Source of the DNA: Aeromicrobium chenweiae
Lineage (GTDB): Bacteria; Actinomycetota; Actinomycetes; Propionibacteriales; Nocardioidaceae
Length of the DNA: 64,000 bases
Assembly (NCBI RefSeq): GCF_003065605.1
Contig: NZ_CP026952.1
Coordinates: forward strand, 930,001 to 994,000
Direction of reading: 5' to 3'
Part shown: one piece after another, positions 36,352 to 46,341 of the stretch
How the letters are laid out: each line of letters starts with the position of its first letter
How positions within the stretch are numbered: the first letter of the stretch is position 1
The notes under the pieces: generated by a model
Database searches by the model: none
What the model was told of the DNA's origin: nothing
What the model saw: the letters and a program-made list of their open reading frames with translations, nothing else
Translations under genes and position numbers: made by a program

Positions 36352-37461
36352 GTGGCAACTCCGGACTTCACAGAGCAAACCAAGGCCCTCGATGCGACCC
36401 TCACGTCCATCGAGAAGGTCCTCGATCTCGATGCCGTGCGCAAGGAGATCGCCGAGCTGCAGGAAGAGGTCGGTGCGCCCGATCTCTGGGACGACCAGGC
36501 CAACGCCCAGCGCGTGACCGGTCGCCTGTCGACCCTGCAGGCCGAGGTCGAGCGCGTCACGGGCCTGCGCCAGCGGCTCGACGACGTCGAGATCATGCAC
36601 GAGATGGGCGCTGAGGAGGGCGACAGCGACACGTTGGCCGACGCCGACAACGAGCTGGTGCGCATCAAGAAGGCGATCGACTCCCTCGAGATCCGCACGC
36701 TGCTGTCGGGCGAGTACGACGAGCGCGACGCGCTGGTCTCGATCCGTTCGGGCGCCGGCGGCGTCGACGCCGCCGACTTCGCCCTCATGCTGCAGCGCAT
36801 GTACATCCGCTGGGCCGAGCGCCACGGCTACACCGTCGAGGTCTACGACGTGTCGTACGCCGAGGAGGCCGGCATCAAGTCCACGACCTTCGCGGTCAAG
36901 GCGCCGTACGCGTACGGGACGCTCTCGGTCGAGGCCGGCACGCACCGACTGGTGCGCATCTCGCCGTTCGACAACCAGGGCCGCCGCCAGACGTCGTTCG
37001 CCGCGATCGAGGTCGTCCCGGTGCTGGAGCAGACCGACGAGATCGACATCCCCGAGGAGGAGATCCGGGTCGACGTCTACCGCTCCTCCGGCCCGGGTGG
37101 GCAGAGCGTCAACACGACCGACTCGGCCGTCCGCCTGACGCACATCCCGACCGGCACGGTCGTCAGCTGCCAGAACGAGAAGAGCCAGCTGCAGAACAAG
37201 GCCAGCGCGATGGTGATCCTCAAGGCCAAGCTCCTGGCCCTCAAGAAGGCCGAGGAGCGGGCGCACCTGGACGAGCTGCGCGGCGACGTGCAGGCGTCGT
37301 GGGGCGACCAGATGCGCAACTACGTCCTCAACCCGTACCAGATGGTCAAGGACCTGCGCACCGACTACGAGACCGGCAACACGCAGGCCGTGCTCGACGG
37401 GGAGATCGACGACTTCATCGAGGCCGGCATCCGCTGGCGTCGCGAGCACGCGGCCGCGTAG
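36352..37461 (+). CDS. prfB: Peptide chain release factor 2
   Basis: 369 residues. The peptide anticodon SPF is in RISPFDNQG and the catalytic GGQ is at 249-251 in [10 protein letters not shown]. It ends translation at UGA and UAA. The reading frame is continuous: the programmed +1 frameshift of many bacterial prfB genes is absent, as usual in actinobacteria. The GTG start lies 6 bases after TAGCCT (36340-36345), again a leaderless layout. Confidence 0.97.
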   Translation: MATPDFTEQTKALDATLTSIEKVLDLDAVRKEIAELQEEVGAPDLWDDQANAQRVTGRLSTLQAEVERVTGLRQRLDDVEIMHEMGAEEGDSDTLADADNELVRIKKAIDSLEIRTLLSGEYDERDALVSIRSGAGGVDAADFALMLQRMYIRWAERHGYTVEVYDVSYAEEAGIKSTTFAVKAPYAYGTLSVEAGTHRLVRISPFDNQGRRQTSFAAIEVVPVLEQTDEIDIPEEEIRVDVYRSSGPGGQSVNTTDSAVRLTHIPTGTVVSCQNEKSQLQNKASAMVILKAKLLALKKAEERAHLDELRGDVQASWGDQMRNYVLNPYQMVKDLRTDYETGNTQAVLDGEIDDFIEAGIRWRREHAAA

Positions 37462-37488
37462 CGAGTCCCCTCGGGCGGCGCCGGCTGG

Positions 37489-38307
37489 TCAGCGGTCGTC
37501 GTCGCCAGGGGCGGCGTCGCGCTCCTGCTGCTCGTCGACCCTCTTCTTGACCCGTCCCATCCCGGGCACCTTGCCGAGCATCATGTTCAGCTCGCGGGTG
37601 AGGTCGAGCAGGTCGTGCAGGTCGGGGCCGACGTTGCGCAGCGTCTCCATCATCGGCAGCACGTCGGTCTCGATGCGCTCCACCAGGTTCGGCAGGTGAT
37701 CGACGAGGCGCACGACGGCCTCGACCTCGTCGGGCGAGATCGTCGTGGACATGCGCTCGGCGATCGGGCGGAGGCGCTCGAGGATCGGGGCGAACTCGTC
37801 GAACATGCGCAGCCCGCGCTCGACGGTCGGCTCGACGCTGGCGAGCAGGCCCGCACCGCGGACGACGAGCGCGTCGGCCTGGTCGATCGTCGCGTCGACC
37901 CGCGCCACCGCCTCGTCGGCGCGGGTGTTGGTCTGGCCGATCTGGTCGATGGCGTGGTCGGCGCGGGTGTTGGTCTGGCCGATCTGGTCGATGGCGTGGT
38001 CGGCGCGGGTGTTGGTCTGGCCGATCTGGTCGATGGCGTGGTCGGCGCGGGTGTTGGTCCGGCCGATCGTGGTGATGGCCTCGTCCGCCCGCTCGATCGT
38101 CCCGTCGATGCGCTTGATCGCGTCGTCGGCCGCCAGCCGCGTCGTCTCGACCTGGTCCACGAGCCCGTCGACCCGGTCGAGCAGGATCTCTGCGGCGTCG
38201 AGCAGCGCGGCAGCGCGCGGCACCAGCGTCAGCGCCGTCTCGACGAGCGCCGGGCCGCGGGCGATCAGGGCCAGCGCGTCACGGGGGTCCACGAGCGGAA
38301 GTCTCAT
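37489..38307 (-). CDS. Coiled-coil-like protein with exact 14-residue repeats
   Basis: 272 residues, acidic and helical. The N-terminal helix (about 5-45) is followed by repeats of IGQTNTRADHAIDQ (three exact copies near 90-130 with diverged units on both sides), spaced as two heptads each. An amphipathic middle (DEFAPILERLRPIAERMS) and a C-terminus VPGMGRVKKRVDEQ follow. It looks like a long trimeric or dimeric coiled coil. No family function is recognised; it lies convergent to prfB. Confidence 0.7.
   Translation of the reverse strand: MRLPLVDPRDALALIARGPALVETALTLVPRAAALLDAAEILLDRVDGLVDQVETTRLAADDAIKRIDGTIERADEAITTIGRTNTRADHAIDQIGQTNTRADHAIDQIGQTNTRADHAIDQIGQTNTRADEAVARVDATIDQADALVVRGAGLLASVEPTVERGLRMFDEFAPILERLRPIAERMSTTISPDEVEAVVRLVDHLPNLVERIETDVLPMMETLRNVGPDLHDLLDLTRELNMMLGKVPGMGRVKKRVDEQQERDAAPGDDDR
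37919..38086. repeat. 42-bp tandem repeat inside the coiled-coil gene
   Basis: Three identical 42-bp units (37919-37960, 37961-38002, 38003-38044) are followed by a diverged fourth (38045-38086). The unit is 14 codons, so copy-number change keeps the frame and adds two heptads. The exact identity points to recent duplication or ongoing slippage. Confidence 0.92.
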
Positions 38308-38365
38308 GCTTCGACGCTAACCCTGCGACGAGGACGCCGCCCGCTCACCGGTGTCGTCGTGCGGC

Positions 38366-39373
38366 TCAGTCCGACGAGCTGAACGCCGCGTCGAAGGCTG
38401 CGGTCGGGGCGTCGAAGAGGTTGGCCTTGACGTACGCCAACGCCTCCGGCGCGCCCAGCAGGCGGTCCATGCCGGCGTCCTCCCACTCGATCGAGACCGG
38501 GCCGTCGTACCCGATCGTGTTGAGCATGCGGAAGCACGCCTCCCACGGCACGTCACCCCGGCCGGTCGACACGAAGTCCCAGCCGCGGCGCGGGTCCGCC
38601 CACGGCAGGTGCGAGCCGAGCCGGCCGTTGCGGCCGTTGCCGACCTGCTTCTTCGCGTCCTTGCAGTCGACGTGGTAGATCCGGTCCTTGAAGTCCCACA
38701 GGAACCCGAGCGGGTCGAGGTCCTGCCACACGAAGTGCGACGGGTCCCAGTTGAGGCCGAACGCCTCGCGGTGCCCGATGGCGTCCAGGGCGGCGTGCGT
38801 GGTCCAGTAGTCGTACGCGATCTCGCTCGGGTGCACCTCGTGGGCGAAGCGGACGCCCTCCTCGTCGAAGACGTCGAGGATCGGGTTCCACCGGTCGGCG
38901 AAGTCCCGGTAGCCCGCGGCGATCATGGCCTCGGAGGCCGGCGGGAACATCGCGACGTACTTCCAGATCGAGGACCCGGTGAACCCCACGACGGTGTCGA
39001 CGCCGAGCATGCGCGCGGCCCGTGCGGTGTGCTTCATCTCCTCGGCCGCCCGCTGGCGCACGCCCTCGGGCTCGCCGTCGCCCCACACCCGCGCCGAGAG
39101 GATGTCGTGGTGACGCTCGTCGATCGGGTCATCGCACACCGCCTGGCCCTTGAGGTGGTTGGAGATCGCGTAGACCTTCAGGTCGTGCTTCGCCAGGATG
39201 TCCAGGCGGGTCTTGATGTAGTCGGGATCCTCGACGGCGGCCCACGGGTCCAGGTGGTCGCCCCAGCAGGCGATCTCCAGACCGTCGTAGCCCCAGCCGG
39301 CTGCCAGGGCGGCGACCTCCTCGAACGGGAGGTCGGCCCACTGGCCGGTGAACAAGGTGATGGGACGGGTCAT
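38366..39373 (-). CDS. Sugar phosphate isomerase/epimerase family TIM-barrel protein
   Basis: 335 residues of AP-endonuclease-2-like TIM barrel. Metal ligands are likely in HEVHPSE, NWDPSHF, HVDCKD and SIEWED. Family members epimerise, dehydrate or cleave keto-sugars and inosose-type compounds. Being coupled (ATGA) to a Gfo/Idh oxidoreductase suggests the two act in sequence on a 3-keto sugar or cyclitol. The exact substrate is unknown. Confidence 0.85.
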   Translation of the reverse strand: MTRPITLFTGQWADLPFEEVAALAAGWGYDGLEIACWGDHLDPWAAVEDPDYIKTRLDILAKHDLKVYAISNHLKGQAVCDDPIDERHHDILSARVWGDGEPEGVRQRAAEEMKHTARAARMLGVDTVVGFTGSSIWKYVAMFPPASEAMIAAGYRDFADRWNPILDVFDEEGVRFAHEVHPSEIAYDYWTTHAALDAIGHREAFGLNWDPSHFVWQDLDPLGFLWDFKDRIYHVDCKDAKKQVGNGRNGRLGSHLPWADPRRGWDFVSTGRGDVPWEACFRMLNTIGYDGPVSIEWEDAGMDRLLGAPEALAYVKANLFDAPTAAFDAAFSSSD

Positions 39374-40557
39374 GCTGTGGCTCCGATCTGGTGGGTGGTG
39401 CCGTCGACGGCGCTCGCCTCGACGGCCGCGAGGACCCGCTGCACGGCGAGCCCGTCGGCGAAGGAGGGCGTGGGGTCGGCGCCCTTGGCGATGTCGGTGA
39501 CCAGGTCGACGACCTGGTGGGTGAACCCGTGCTCGTACCCGAGGCCGTGGCCCGGAGGCCACCACGCCGCGATGTACGGATGCGTCGGTTCGGTGACGAG
39601 GATGCGCCGGAAGCCGGCCACGGACGGGTCCTCCGTCGCGTCGAACAGCTCGAGCACGTTCATGTCCTCGAAGTCGAACGCGAGGGAGCCCAGCGTGCCG
39701 TTGATCTCGAGCCGCAGCGCGTTCTTGCGTCCGGTGGCGAACCGGGTGGCCTCGAAGACCCCGATGGCGCCGCCGACGAAGCGGGCGGTGAAGGCGGCCG
39801 CATCGTCGACGGTCACCGGTCCGCGCTCGGTGGCGCTGGAGGAGGTACCCCCGAGCGTGGCATGGTCGCCCCCCACGGGGCGGGTCGGGACGAACGTCTG
39901 CATCAGGCCGTTGACCGAGGCGATCGCGTCGCCGGAGACGAACTGGGCCATGTCGATGATGTGGGCGCCGATGTCGCCGAGGGCACCCGAGCCGGCCAGG
40001 GACTTGTCGAGGCGCCAGCTGAGCGGGGCGTCCTCGTCGGCGAGCCAGTCCTGGAGGTACTGCCCGCGGACGTGGCGGATGGTGCCGATCCGGCCCGAGG
40101 CGACGAGCTGGCGGGCGAACGCCACGGCCGGCGTGCGGCGGTACGTGAACCCGCACATCGCCCGCACCCCCCGCTCGGCGGCGGCCGCAGCGGCGTCGGC
40201 CATCGCCTCGGCCTCCTCGACGGTGTTGGCCAGGGGCTTCTCGCACAGGACGTGCTTGCCGGCCTCGAGGGCGGCGATCGCGATCTCGGCGTGCGTGTGG
40301 CCGGGGGTGCAGATGTCGATGACGTCGATGTCGTCGCGGGTCAGCAGCGCGCGCCAGTCGGTCTCGACGGACTCCCAGCCGAAGCGGCGGGCGACGTCGC
40401 TCGCGGCGGCCTCGTCCCGGCCGCAGATCGCCGACAGACGGGGCGTCACCGGGAGGTCGAAGAAGGCCGGGGCGGTCCGCCAGGCCTGCGAGTGGGCGGC
40501 GCCCATGAAGGCGTAACCGACCATGCCGATGCCGAGGTCGGGACGTGTGTCAGACAT
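39370..40557 (-). CDS. Gfo/Idh/MocA family oxidoreductase
   Basis: 395 residues. The N-terminal NAD(P) fold is [17 protein letters not shown] (about 9-25), followed by the characteristic [13 protein letters not shown] lysine motif (about 100-112). The C-terminal [16 protein letters not shown] has the catalytic Asp/His pair. It oxidises a sugar or cyclitol hydroxyl. It is coupled to the TIM-barrel gene and downstream of the sugar transporter genes. Confidence 0.9.
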   Translation of the reverse strand: MSDTRPDLGIGMVGYAFMGAAHSQAWRTAPAFFDLPVTPRLSAICGRDEAAASDVARRFGWESVETDWRALLTRDDIDVIDICTPGHTHAEIAIAALEAGKHVLCEKPLANTVEEAEAMADAAAAAAERGVRAMCGFTYRRTPAVAFARQLVASGRIGTIRHVRGQYLQDWLADEDAPLSWRLDKSLAGSGALGDIGAHIIDMAQFVSGDAIASVNGLMQTFVPTRPVGGDHATLGGTSSSATERGPVTVDDAAAFTARFVGGAIGVFEATRFATGRKNALRLEINGTLGSLAFDFEDMNVLELFDATEDPSVAGFRRILVTEPTHPYIAAWWPPGHGLGYEHGFTHQVVDLVTDIAKGADPTPSFADGLAVQRVLAAVEASAVDGTTHQIGATA

Positions 40558-40602
40558 GTGCCAGCTTTCGTGTGAGGACGTGGAGGGGCGGGGGAGGTGG
40601 TG

Positions 40603-40632
40603 CGGGGCCCGCAGCGATGGCTGCGGGCCCCG
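40603..40632 (-). terminator. Hairpin between the binding-protein gene and the oxidoreductase gene
   Basis: A perfect 13-bp GC stem (40603-40615 with 40620-40632) closes on a GATG loop, 6 bp after the binding-protein stop. In this position it would attenuate read-through into the two enzyme genes or protect the 3' end of the upstream message, so that binding protein exceeds enzymes. Confidence 0.6.
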
Positions 40633-40637
40633 GACGA

Positions 40638-41690
40638 TCAGGACTCGAACGCCGACGGGAGGTAGGTGTCGACATTCTCCTTCGTCACGACCGGTGCCGA
40701 CAGCTTGAGCTGGCGGGGCACCTCGATCTCGGCGAGGTCCGACATCGACTTGCCCTGGACGAGCAGGCGGGCGAGCTTGATCCCGTCGGCGGCCTGCGTG
40801 GACGGGTAGACCACCGTCGCCTTGAGCACCGAGTTGTCGGCCTTGATGTCCCGCATGACGTTGGCCGATCCCGCGCCGCCGATCATCGTGAACTCGTCGC
40901 GTCCGGCGTTCTTGACGGCCGCGAGGACGCCCACGCCCTGGTCGTCGTCGTGGTTCCACAGGTAGTCGATCTTGGGTGCGGCCTGCAGCAGGTTCGAGGC
41001 GGCCCGCTCGCCGGACTCGACCGTGAACTCGGCGGCGACCCGGTTGTCGACCTTGAGGCCGCACGACTTGAGGGCGTCCGCGAAGCCCTTCGAGCGCTCC
41101 TGCGTCAGCGGGAGGGAGTCGATGCCGGCGATCTCCGCGACCTTGAGGCCCTTCTTGCCGGCGGCGTCGTCGCAGACGAAGGTGCCGGCCGAGACGCCCA
41201 TGCCGTAGTTGTCGCCCAGGACCGTGGTCCGGGCGGCGAACGGGGAGTCGAACTCACGGTCGACGTTGATCACCGTGATCCCCGCGTCCATCGCCTTGCG
41301 GGCGACGGGGGTCATGGCGGCGCCGTCGAACGGCAGCAGGACGATCGCGTCGACCTTGTCGTTGATGAACGTCTCCACCTGCGAGATCTGGAGGTTGACG
41401 TCGTTGGTGCCCTCGGCGACCTTCAGGTCGACGTCGTCGTACTTCTTGGCCTGGGCGATCGCGGACTTGCTGATCGAGCCCATCCAGCCGTGGTCGGCCG
41501 CGGGGGCGGAGAAGCCGATCACGACCTTGTCGCCGGACTTGTCGTTGTCGGTGTTGCTCTTGCTGATCGCTTCGCTGGTGTCGTTGTCGTCGCCCGAGCC
41601 GTTGGTGCAGGCACCGAGGACGAGGGTGGCTGCCGCGAACGCGCCGACCGTGGCGAGCGCACGACGGCGACGGGGATGGGTCGTGGACAT
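40638..41690 (-). CDS. Sugar ABC transporter substrate-binding lipoprotein
   Basis: 350 residues. The lipobox is LVLGAC with lipid-bearing Cys28, followed by a Gly/Ser/Asp linker. The periplasmic-binding fold of the ribose/galactose type includes VDAIVLLPFDGAAMTPVARKAMDAGI and the NHDDDQGVGVLAAVKNAG hinge. It delivers a monosaccharide or cyclitol to the permease. Part of a minus-strand operon ATPase, permease, binding protein, oxidoreductase, isomerase. Confidence 0.92.
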   Translation of the reverse strand: MSTTHPRRRRALATVGAFAAATLVLGACTNGSGDDNDTSEAISKSNTDNDKSGDKVVIGFSAPAADHGWMGSISKSAIAQAKKYDDVDLKVAEGTNDVNLQISQVETFINDKVDAIVLLPFDGAAMTPVARKAMDAGITVINVDREFDSPFAARTTVLGDNYGMGVSAGTFVCDDAAGKKGLKVAEIAGIDSLPLTQERSKGFADALKSCGLKVDNRVAAEFTVESGERAASNLLQAAPKIDYLWNHDDDQGVGVLAAVKNAGRDEFTMIGGAGSANVMRDIKADNSVLKATVVYPSTQAADGIKLARLLVQGKSMSDLAEIEVPRQLKLSAPVVTKENVDTYLPSAFES

Positions 41691-41729
41691 GTGGACTCCT
41701 GTGGTGGTGGGGGATGCGGCGTGGCGGTG

Positions 41730-42743
41730 CTACGTCTTGCGGTTCGCGATGCGCTGCTGCAGGAGCACGGCGATCACGATGATCACGCCCTTGGCGACGG
41801 CCTGGGCCGACGTCGAGAGGTTGTTGAGCGTGAAGACATTGGTCAGGGTCGTGAAGATGAGGACGCCGAAGAGCGTGCCGACGATCGTGCCGCGGCCACC
41901 GCTCAGCAGCGTCCCGCCGATGACCACGGCGGCGATCGCGTCGAGCTCGTAGAGGTTGCCGTGGGTCGAGGTCCCGGTCGTGGTGCGGGACATGATCATC
42001 ACCGCGGCGATGCCGCAGGTCGCGCCCAGCAGCGCATACAGGTAGACCGTGTGGCGCTGCACCCGGATACCGGCCAGGCGGGCCGCCTCCGGGTTGCCGC
42101 CGACCGCGAACGTGCGCCGTCCGAACGTCGTGCGGTTCAGCAGGAACCAGCCGGCCAGCGTGACCGCGGCGAAGATGAGGACGATGACCGGGATGCCGAG
42201 GGGCTCGGCCCCGAAGAAGTCGAGGAATCCCTGGTTGCGGATGATCTGGGTCTTGCGGTCCGCGATGATCTCGGCCAGTCCCCGGGCCGACGCCAGCATC
42301 GCCAGGGTGGCGATGAACGGCACGACCCTGCCGTACGCGACGAGGACGCCGTTGATCGTGCCGCACACCGCGCCGACCACGATCGCGCTGAAGACCATTG
42401 CGACCCAGCCGATGTCGTCCGCCATGGCCTGGGTGCCGGTGGTGGTGGCCCAGACCGAGGCGAGCGCGACGATCGCGCCGACGGACAGGTCGATGCCGCC
42501 TCCGGTGATCACGAACGTCATCCCGATCGAGACGACCCCGATCACGGCCGCCAGTCGCAGGATCGTGAGCAGGTTGTCGGTGCTGGCGAAGCGGTCGCCG
42601 GCCGAGACGACGCCCACCACGCAGAGGATGATCAGGGCGATCACCAGCCCGAGGTTGCGGGCCAGGCCGAGGGAGCCGGCGCGGTCCCCGCGGGGCGGCT
42701 TCGCGGGCACGGAGAGGGACGGGTCACGCAGGGAGGCGCTCAC
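41730..42743 (-). CDS. Sugar ABC transporter permease (RbsC family)
   Basis: 337 residues with about 9-10 membrane helices and the family marks ITGGGIDLSVGAIVALASV and AVGGNPEAARLAGIRV (the cytoplasmic coupling loop). ELDAIAAVVIGGTLLSGGRGT is the second conserved stretch. The GTG start overlaps the ATPase stop (GTGA). It forms the channel, probably as a homodimer. Confidence 0.92.
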   Translation of the reverse strand: MSASLRDPSLSVPAKPPRGDRAGSLGLARNLGLVIALIILCVVGVVSAGDRFASTDNLLTILRLAAVIGVVSIGMTFVITGGGIDLSVGAIVALASVWATTTGTQAMADDIGWVAMVFSAIVVGAVCGTINGVLVAYGRVVPFIATLAMLASARGLAEIIADRKTQIIRNQGFLDFFGAEPLGIPVIVLIFAAVTLAGWFLLNRTTFGRRTFAVGGNPEAARLAGIRVQRHTVYLYALLGATCGIAAVMIMSRTTTGTSTHGNLYELDAIAAVVIGGTLLSGGRGTIVGTLFGVLIFTTLTNVFTLNNLSTSAQAVAKGVIIVIAVLLQQRIANRKT

Positions 42744-44284
42744 GCGACTTCCCCCTTCTGGTCGTCGAGGGTGGGCTGGTGCTCGTGGGTGGCCAGGATG
42801 CGGTCGAGGACGCCGGACGCGTCGATGGCGTCGCTGGGGCCGTCGTGGACGACCGAGCCCTCGGCGATGACGAGGATCCGGTCGGACAGGCCGAGGACCT
42901 CGTCGATGTCGCTGGAGACGACCACGAGCGCGACGCCGGAGTCGGCGAGCTCGCGGATCAACGTGTAGATCTCCGCCCGGGCGCCGACGTCGACCCCACG
43001 GGTGGGCTCGTCGAGCAGCAGGACCTTGCACGACCGCAGCAGCCAGCGGGCCAGGACGACCTTCTGCTGGTTGCCGCCCGAGAGCGTGCGCATGAGACGG
43101 TCGGGTGCATCGGGACGGACGTCGACGGACCGGGCGGCTTCATGGGCGGCACGACGCTCGGCGCCCTCGGTGGAGACACCGAGACGGGCGAAGCGATCGA
43201 TGCTCGCGAGGGAGATGTTGCGGTACACGGCCTCGTCGAGGATCAGGCCCTGCGACTTGCGCTCCTCGGGGCACAGGCCGAGCCCGGCGCGGACCGCCGC
43301 GTCGACCGAGCCGTTGCGCAGCCGGCTGCCGTCCACCGTGACCGAGCCGCCGGTGGCGCGCCGGGCGCCGTAGATCGTCTCGATGATCTCGCTGCGGCCG
43401 GCCCCGACGAGGCCGGCGAGACCGACGACCTCGCCGGGCCGGACCTCGAACGAGACGTCGGCGAACTCGCCGTCGCGGACCAGGTGGTCGACCGTGAGGA
43501 GCGCGGGTCCGTCGGGCAGGGGCGTGGACCGTCGGGGGAAGACCGACGACACGGTGCGTCCGGTCATGAGCGTGATGAGCTCGGAGGTCGGGGTGTCCTT
43601 GGCGGAGATGTCCCCGGCGACCGTGCGGCCGTCCTTGAGGACCGTGAGCCGGTCGCCGATGCGGCGGATCTCCTCGAGGCGGTGGGAGATGTAGACGATC
43701 GCGGCGCCGGAGGACCGCAGGTCCTCGACCACGCGGAACAGCCCGTCGACCTCATCGGGGTCCAGCACCGCGGACGGCTCGTCCATCACGATGACCCGGG
43801 CCTGGCGGGACAGGGCCCGGGCCATCGAGACGATCTGCTTGCCGGCGGCCGAGAGGCTGCCGACCTCGCGCGTGGGGCGGATCTCGGGGTGGCCGAGGGT
43901 CGCCAGGAGGGTGCGCGCTGCCTTGTTCATGTCGGCGTCGCGGGTGATGCCGCCGCGGGCCCGCTCGTGGCCGAGGAAGATGTTGTCGGCGACGCTGAGC
44001 CCGTCGATCAGGTCCAGCTCCTGGTAGATGGTCGCGATGCCGGTGGCCAGTGCCGCCTGCGGGTCGCTGAACGTGACCGGCTCGCCCTCCCACAGGATCG
44101 TCCCCTCGTCGACGCCGTGGGCGCCGGCCAGCACCTTGATGAGGGTCGACTTCCCGGCGCCGTTCTGGCCCAGCAGGCAGTGCACCTCGCCGGGACGCAC
44201 GACCAGGTCGACGCCGTCCAGCGCCCGGACACCGGGGAACTCCTTGACGATGCCGCGCATCTCGAGCAGGGGGGCGGTTGACAT
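42740..44284 (-). CDS. Sugar ABC transporter ATP-binding protein (RbsA/MglA type)
   Basis: 514 residues with two ATPase halves. The first has Walker A GQNGAGKST (about 39-47), a weak signature LSAAGKQ and Walker B VIVMDEPSA. The second lacks a full Walker A (GLVGAGRSE) but has the signature LSGGNQQK and LLLDEPTRGVD. One canonical and one degenerate site is normal for this class. TAGCAT ends 7 bases before the ATG, so the operon may be leaderless. Confidence 0.93.
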   Translation of the reverse strand: MSTAPLLEMRGIVKEFPGVRALDGVDLVVRPGEVHCLLGQNGAGKSTLIKVLAGAHGVDEGTILWEGEPVTFSDPQAALATGIATIYQELDLIDGLSVADNIFLGHERARGGITRDADMNKAARTLLATLGHPEIRPTREVGSLSAAGKQIVSMARALSRQARVIVMDEPSAVLDPDEVDGLFRVVEDLRSSGAAIVYISHRLEEIRRIGDRLTVLKDGRTVAGDISAKDTPTSELITLMTGRTVSSVFPRRSTPLPDGPALLTVDHLVRDGEFADVSFEVRPGEVVGLAGLVGAGRSEIIETIYGARRATGGSVTVDGSRLRNGSVDAAVRAGLGLCPEERKSQGLILDEAVYRNISLASIDRFARLGVSTEGAERRAAHEAARSVDVRPDAPDRLMRTLSGGNQQKVVLARWLLRSCKVLLLDEPTRGVDVGARAEIYTLIRELADSGVALVVVSSDIDEVLGLSDRILVIAEGSVVHDGPSDAIDASGVLDRILATHEHQPTLDDQKGEVA

Positions 44285-44291
44285 GGCTGTG

Positions 44292-44327
44292 ATGCTAGTC
44301 ACACGTTTTGTCGCTCGTCAAGCAAAA
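44292..44327 (-). promoter_or_regulatory. Promoter of the sugar ABC operon with a candidate ROK operator
   Basis: On the minus strand TTGACG (44321-44316) and TAGCAT (44297-44292) are 18 bp apart, and the ATG follows after 7 bases. TTTTG-N12-CAAAA (44306-44327) covers the -35 and is the best operator candidate for the divergent ROK repressor. Confidence 0.6.
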
Positions 44328-44393
44328 GTCGAACGTTGGGCGACAGTGTTCTCGCTTCGGCATGACCCAAGGGGGTCTGGTTTACTCATGGTC

Positions 44394-45590
44394 ATGAGCG
44401 CGTCCTCGGGACTTCCCCCGACTCTGGTGGGCACCGGCGACCTGTTCCAGCTGCTGCGTGACGGCACCCCCCGGACCCGCGGCGAGCTCGCCCAGCTCTC
44501 CTCCCTCGCCCGCTCGACGATCACCGCCCGCGTGGAGGCGATGCTGTCCTCGGGACTGCTGGAGCCCGTCGGGGAAGCGGCGTCCACCGGGGGACGCCCG
44601 CCCACCCGGTTCGCGCTCAACCGGCGGGACCGGGTGGTCCTCGCGATCGATCTCGGCGCCTCGCACGCGAGCGTGGCCGTCAGCGACCTGTCGGGCCAGG
44701 TGCTCGACGAGAGGACCGTCGTCAGCGACATCGCCGACGGCCCGGTCGTGGTGCTCGACCGGGCCGCGGCGATCGGGGTGGAGCTGCTGGCCGGGCTCGG
44801 CCGGCTGCCGGCCGACGTCGCGGGCGTCGGCATCGGGGTGCCGGGACCCGTCGAGCACGCCAAGGGACGTCCGGCGAACCCCCCGATCATGCCGGGATGG
44901 CACGACTTCGACGTCCCCGAGCACTTCGGCCGGCACTTCAGCGGCCCCATCCTGGTCGACAACGACGTGAACCTCATGGCCCTCGGCGAGTACGTCACGT
45001 CGTGGCACAGCACACCGCACCTGCTGCTGGTGAAGGTCGCGACCGGCATCGGAGCGGGCATCGTCACCGACGGGCGCCTGCTGCGCGGTGCGCTGGGCTC
45101 CGCGGGCGACCTCGGGCACGTCCAGGTGGCGGGCGCCCCGGCCGACGTCGTCTGCCGCTGCGGCAACACCGGCTGCCTCGAGGCGGTGGCTGCCGGTCCG
45201 GCGATCGCGGCCAAGCTGCGTGCGAAGGGGCTGGACGTCGAGAGCTCCCAGCAGATCGTCGACGCCGTCTCGGCCGGTGACATCGCCGCCCTGCAGGCGG
45301 TCCGCGAGGCCGGCCGTGACCTCGGCTCCGTGCTCGCGACCTGCGTGAACCTGCTCAACCCGTCGGTCATCGTCATCGGCGGAAAGCTCTCCGAGGCGGG
45401 GGAGTACCTCCTCGCCGGGGTCCGCGAGGTGGTGTACCAGCGGTCCCTGCCGCTGGCGACGCACAACCTGCGGATCGTGGGCACATCGGCCGGCAGCCGC
45501 GGAGCCATCCTCGGTGCGAGCGCGATGGTGATCGACGCGGTCCTCGCGCCGGGGGCCGTGGACGAGTACGTCGCAGCACGGATCGCCTGA
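44394..45590 (+). CDS. ROK family transcriptional regulator
   Basis: 398 residues. The N-terminal winged helix (RGELAQLSSLARSTITARVEAMLSSGLL, about 28-55) is fused to a sugar-kinase-like ROK domain with LAIDLGASHASVAVSD, the GIGVPGPVEH region and the zinc site CRCGNTGCLE. It senses a sugar or its phosphate and controls the divergent ABC operon. TTTACT (44381-44386) lies 7 bases before the ATG; the alternative ATG at 44388 is less likely. Confidence 0.9.
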   Translation: MSASSGLPPTLVGTGDLFQLLRDGTPRTRGELAQLSSLARSTITARVEAMLSSGLLEPVGEAASTGGRPPTRFALNRRDRVVLAIDLGASHASVAVSDLSGQVLDERTVVSDIADGPVVVLDRAAAIGVELLAGLGRLPADVAGVGIGVPGPVEHAKGRPANPPIMPGWHDFDVPEHFGRHFSGPILVDNDVNLMALGEYVTSWHSTPHLLLVKVATGIGAGIVTDGRLLRGALGSAGDLGHVQVAGAPADVVCRCGNTGCLEAVAAGPAIAAKLRAKGLDVESSQQIVDAVSAGDIAALQAVREAGRDLGSVLATCVNLLNPSVIVIGGKLSEAGEYLLAGVREVVYQRSLPLATHNLRIVGTSAGSRGAILGASAMVIDAVLAPGAVDEYVAARIA

Positions 45591-45638
45591 GACCGGCCCT
45601 CCCACGACACTGGGGTCCACCTGCCTAGACTCGTCCGA

Positions 45639-46328
45639 GTGATTCGATTCGACAAGGTCACCAAGACCTACCCCGGCCAGAAGCGCCCCGCGCTCGACGC
45701 CGTCGACCTCGAGATCGAGAAGGGCGAGTTCGTCTTCCTCGTCGGCGCCTCGGGCTCCGGCAAGTCGACCTTCCTGCGTCTGATCCTGCGCGAGGCCCGC
45801 CCCACGAGCGGTCGCGTCTACGTCGCCGGCAAGGAGATCAACAAGCTCTCGAGCTGGAAGGTGCCCAAGCTGCGCCGCCAGGTCGGCACGGTCTTCCAGG
45901 ACTTTCGCCTGCTGCCCAACAAGACCGTGACGGAGAACGTCGCGTTCGCCCTCGAGGTCATCGGCAAGCCCCGCAGCGAGATCAGCAAGGTCGTCCCCGA
46001 GACGCTGGAGATGGTCGGCCTGGAGGGCAAGGGCCACCGCATGCCCGACGAGCTTTCCGGCGGCGAGCAGCAGCGCGTCGCGGTCGCCCGCGCCTTCGTC
46101 AACCGGCCGATGATCCTCATCGCCGACGAGCCCACCGGCAACCTCGACCCCGCCACCAGCGTCGGGATCATGAAGCTGCTCGACCGCATCAACCGCACGG
46201 ACACGACCGTCGTCATGGCGACGCACGACTCGTCGATCGTGGACCAGATGCGCAAGCGGGTCATCGAGCTCGAGGGCGGACTGATCGTCCGCGACGAGGC
46301 CCGCGGCATCTACGGCTACCAGAACTAG
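45639..46328 (+). CDS. ftsE: Cell division ATP-binding protein FtsE
   Basis: 229 residues. Walker [10 protein letters not shown] (about 36-44), signature [15 protein letters not shown] and Walker [12 protein letters not shown]. It powers FtsX, which transmits the signal for septal wall cleavage. The GTG lies 7 bases after TAGACT (45626-45631). Its usual neighbour prfB is 8.2 kb upstream here because the sugar cluster lies between. Confidence 0.96.
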   Translation: MIRFDKVTKTYPGQKRPALDAVDLEIEKGEFVFLVGASGSGKSTFLRLILREARPTSGRVYVAGKEINKLSSWKVPKLRRQVGTVFQDFRLLPNKTVTENVAFALEVIGKPRSEISKVVPETLEMVGLEGKGHRMPDELSGGEQQRVAVARAFVNRPMILIADEPTGNLDPATSVGIMKLLDRINRTDTTVVMATHDSSIVDQMRKRVIELEGGLIVRDEARGIYGYQN

Positions 46329-46341
46329 AGGATCCCTGCAG

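Noticed and set aside
34195-37449. Very long frame joining the CotH gene to sequence opposite prfB
   Set aside because: The signal peptide and ribosome site mark the start at 36090; the upstream part is antisense to prfB.
36352-37461. Programmed frameshift in prfB
   Set aside because: The reading frame is uninterrupted from the GTG to the stop; no early in-frame TGA with a slippery CTT is present.
37919-38086. CRISPR-like appearance of the 42-bp repeats
   Set aside because: The units are directly tandem without unique spacers and lie in a coding frame.
40545-42968. An 807-codon plus-strand frame opposite the ABC transporter genes
   Set aside because: Low-complexity Asp/Arg/Gly translation; the minus strand has a complete binding protein and permease.
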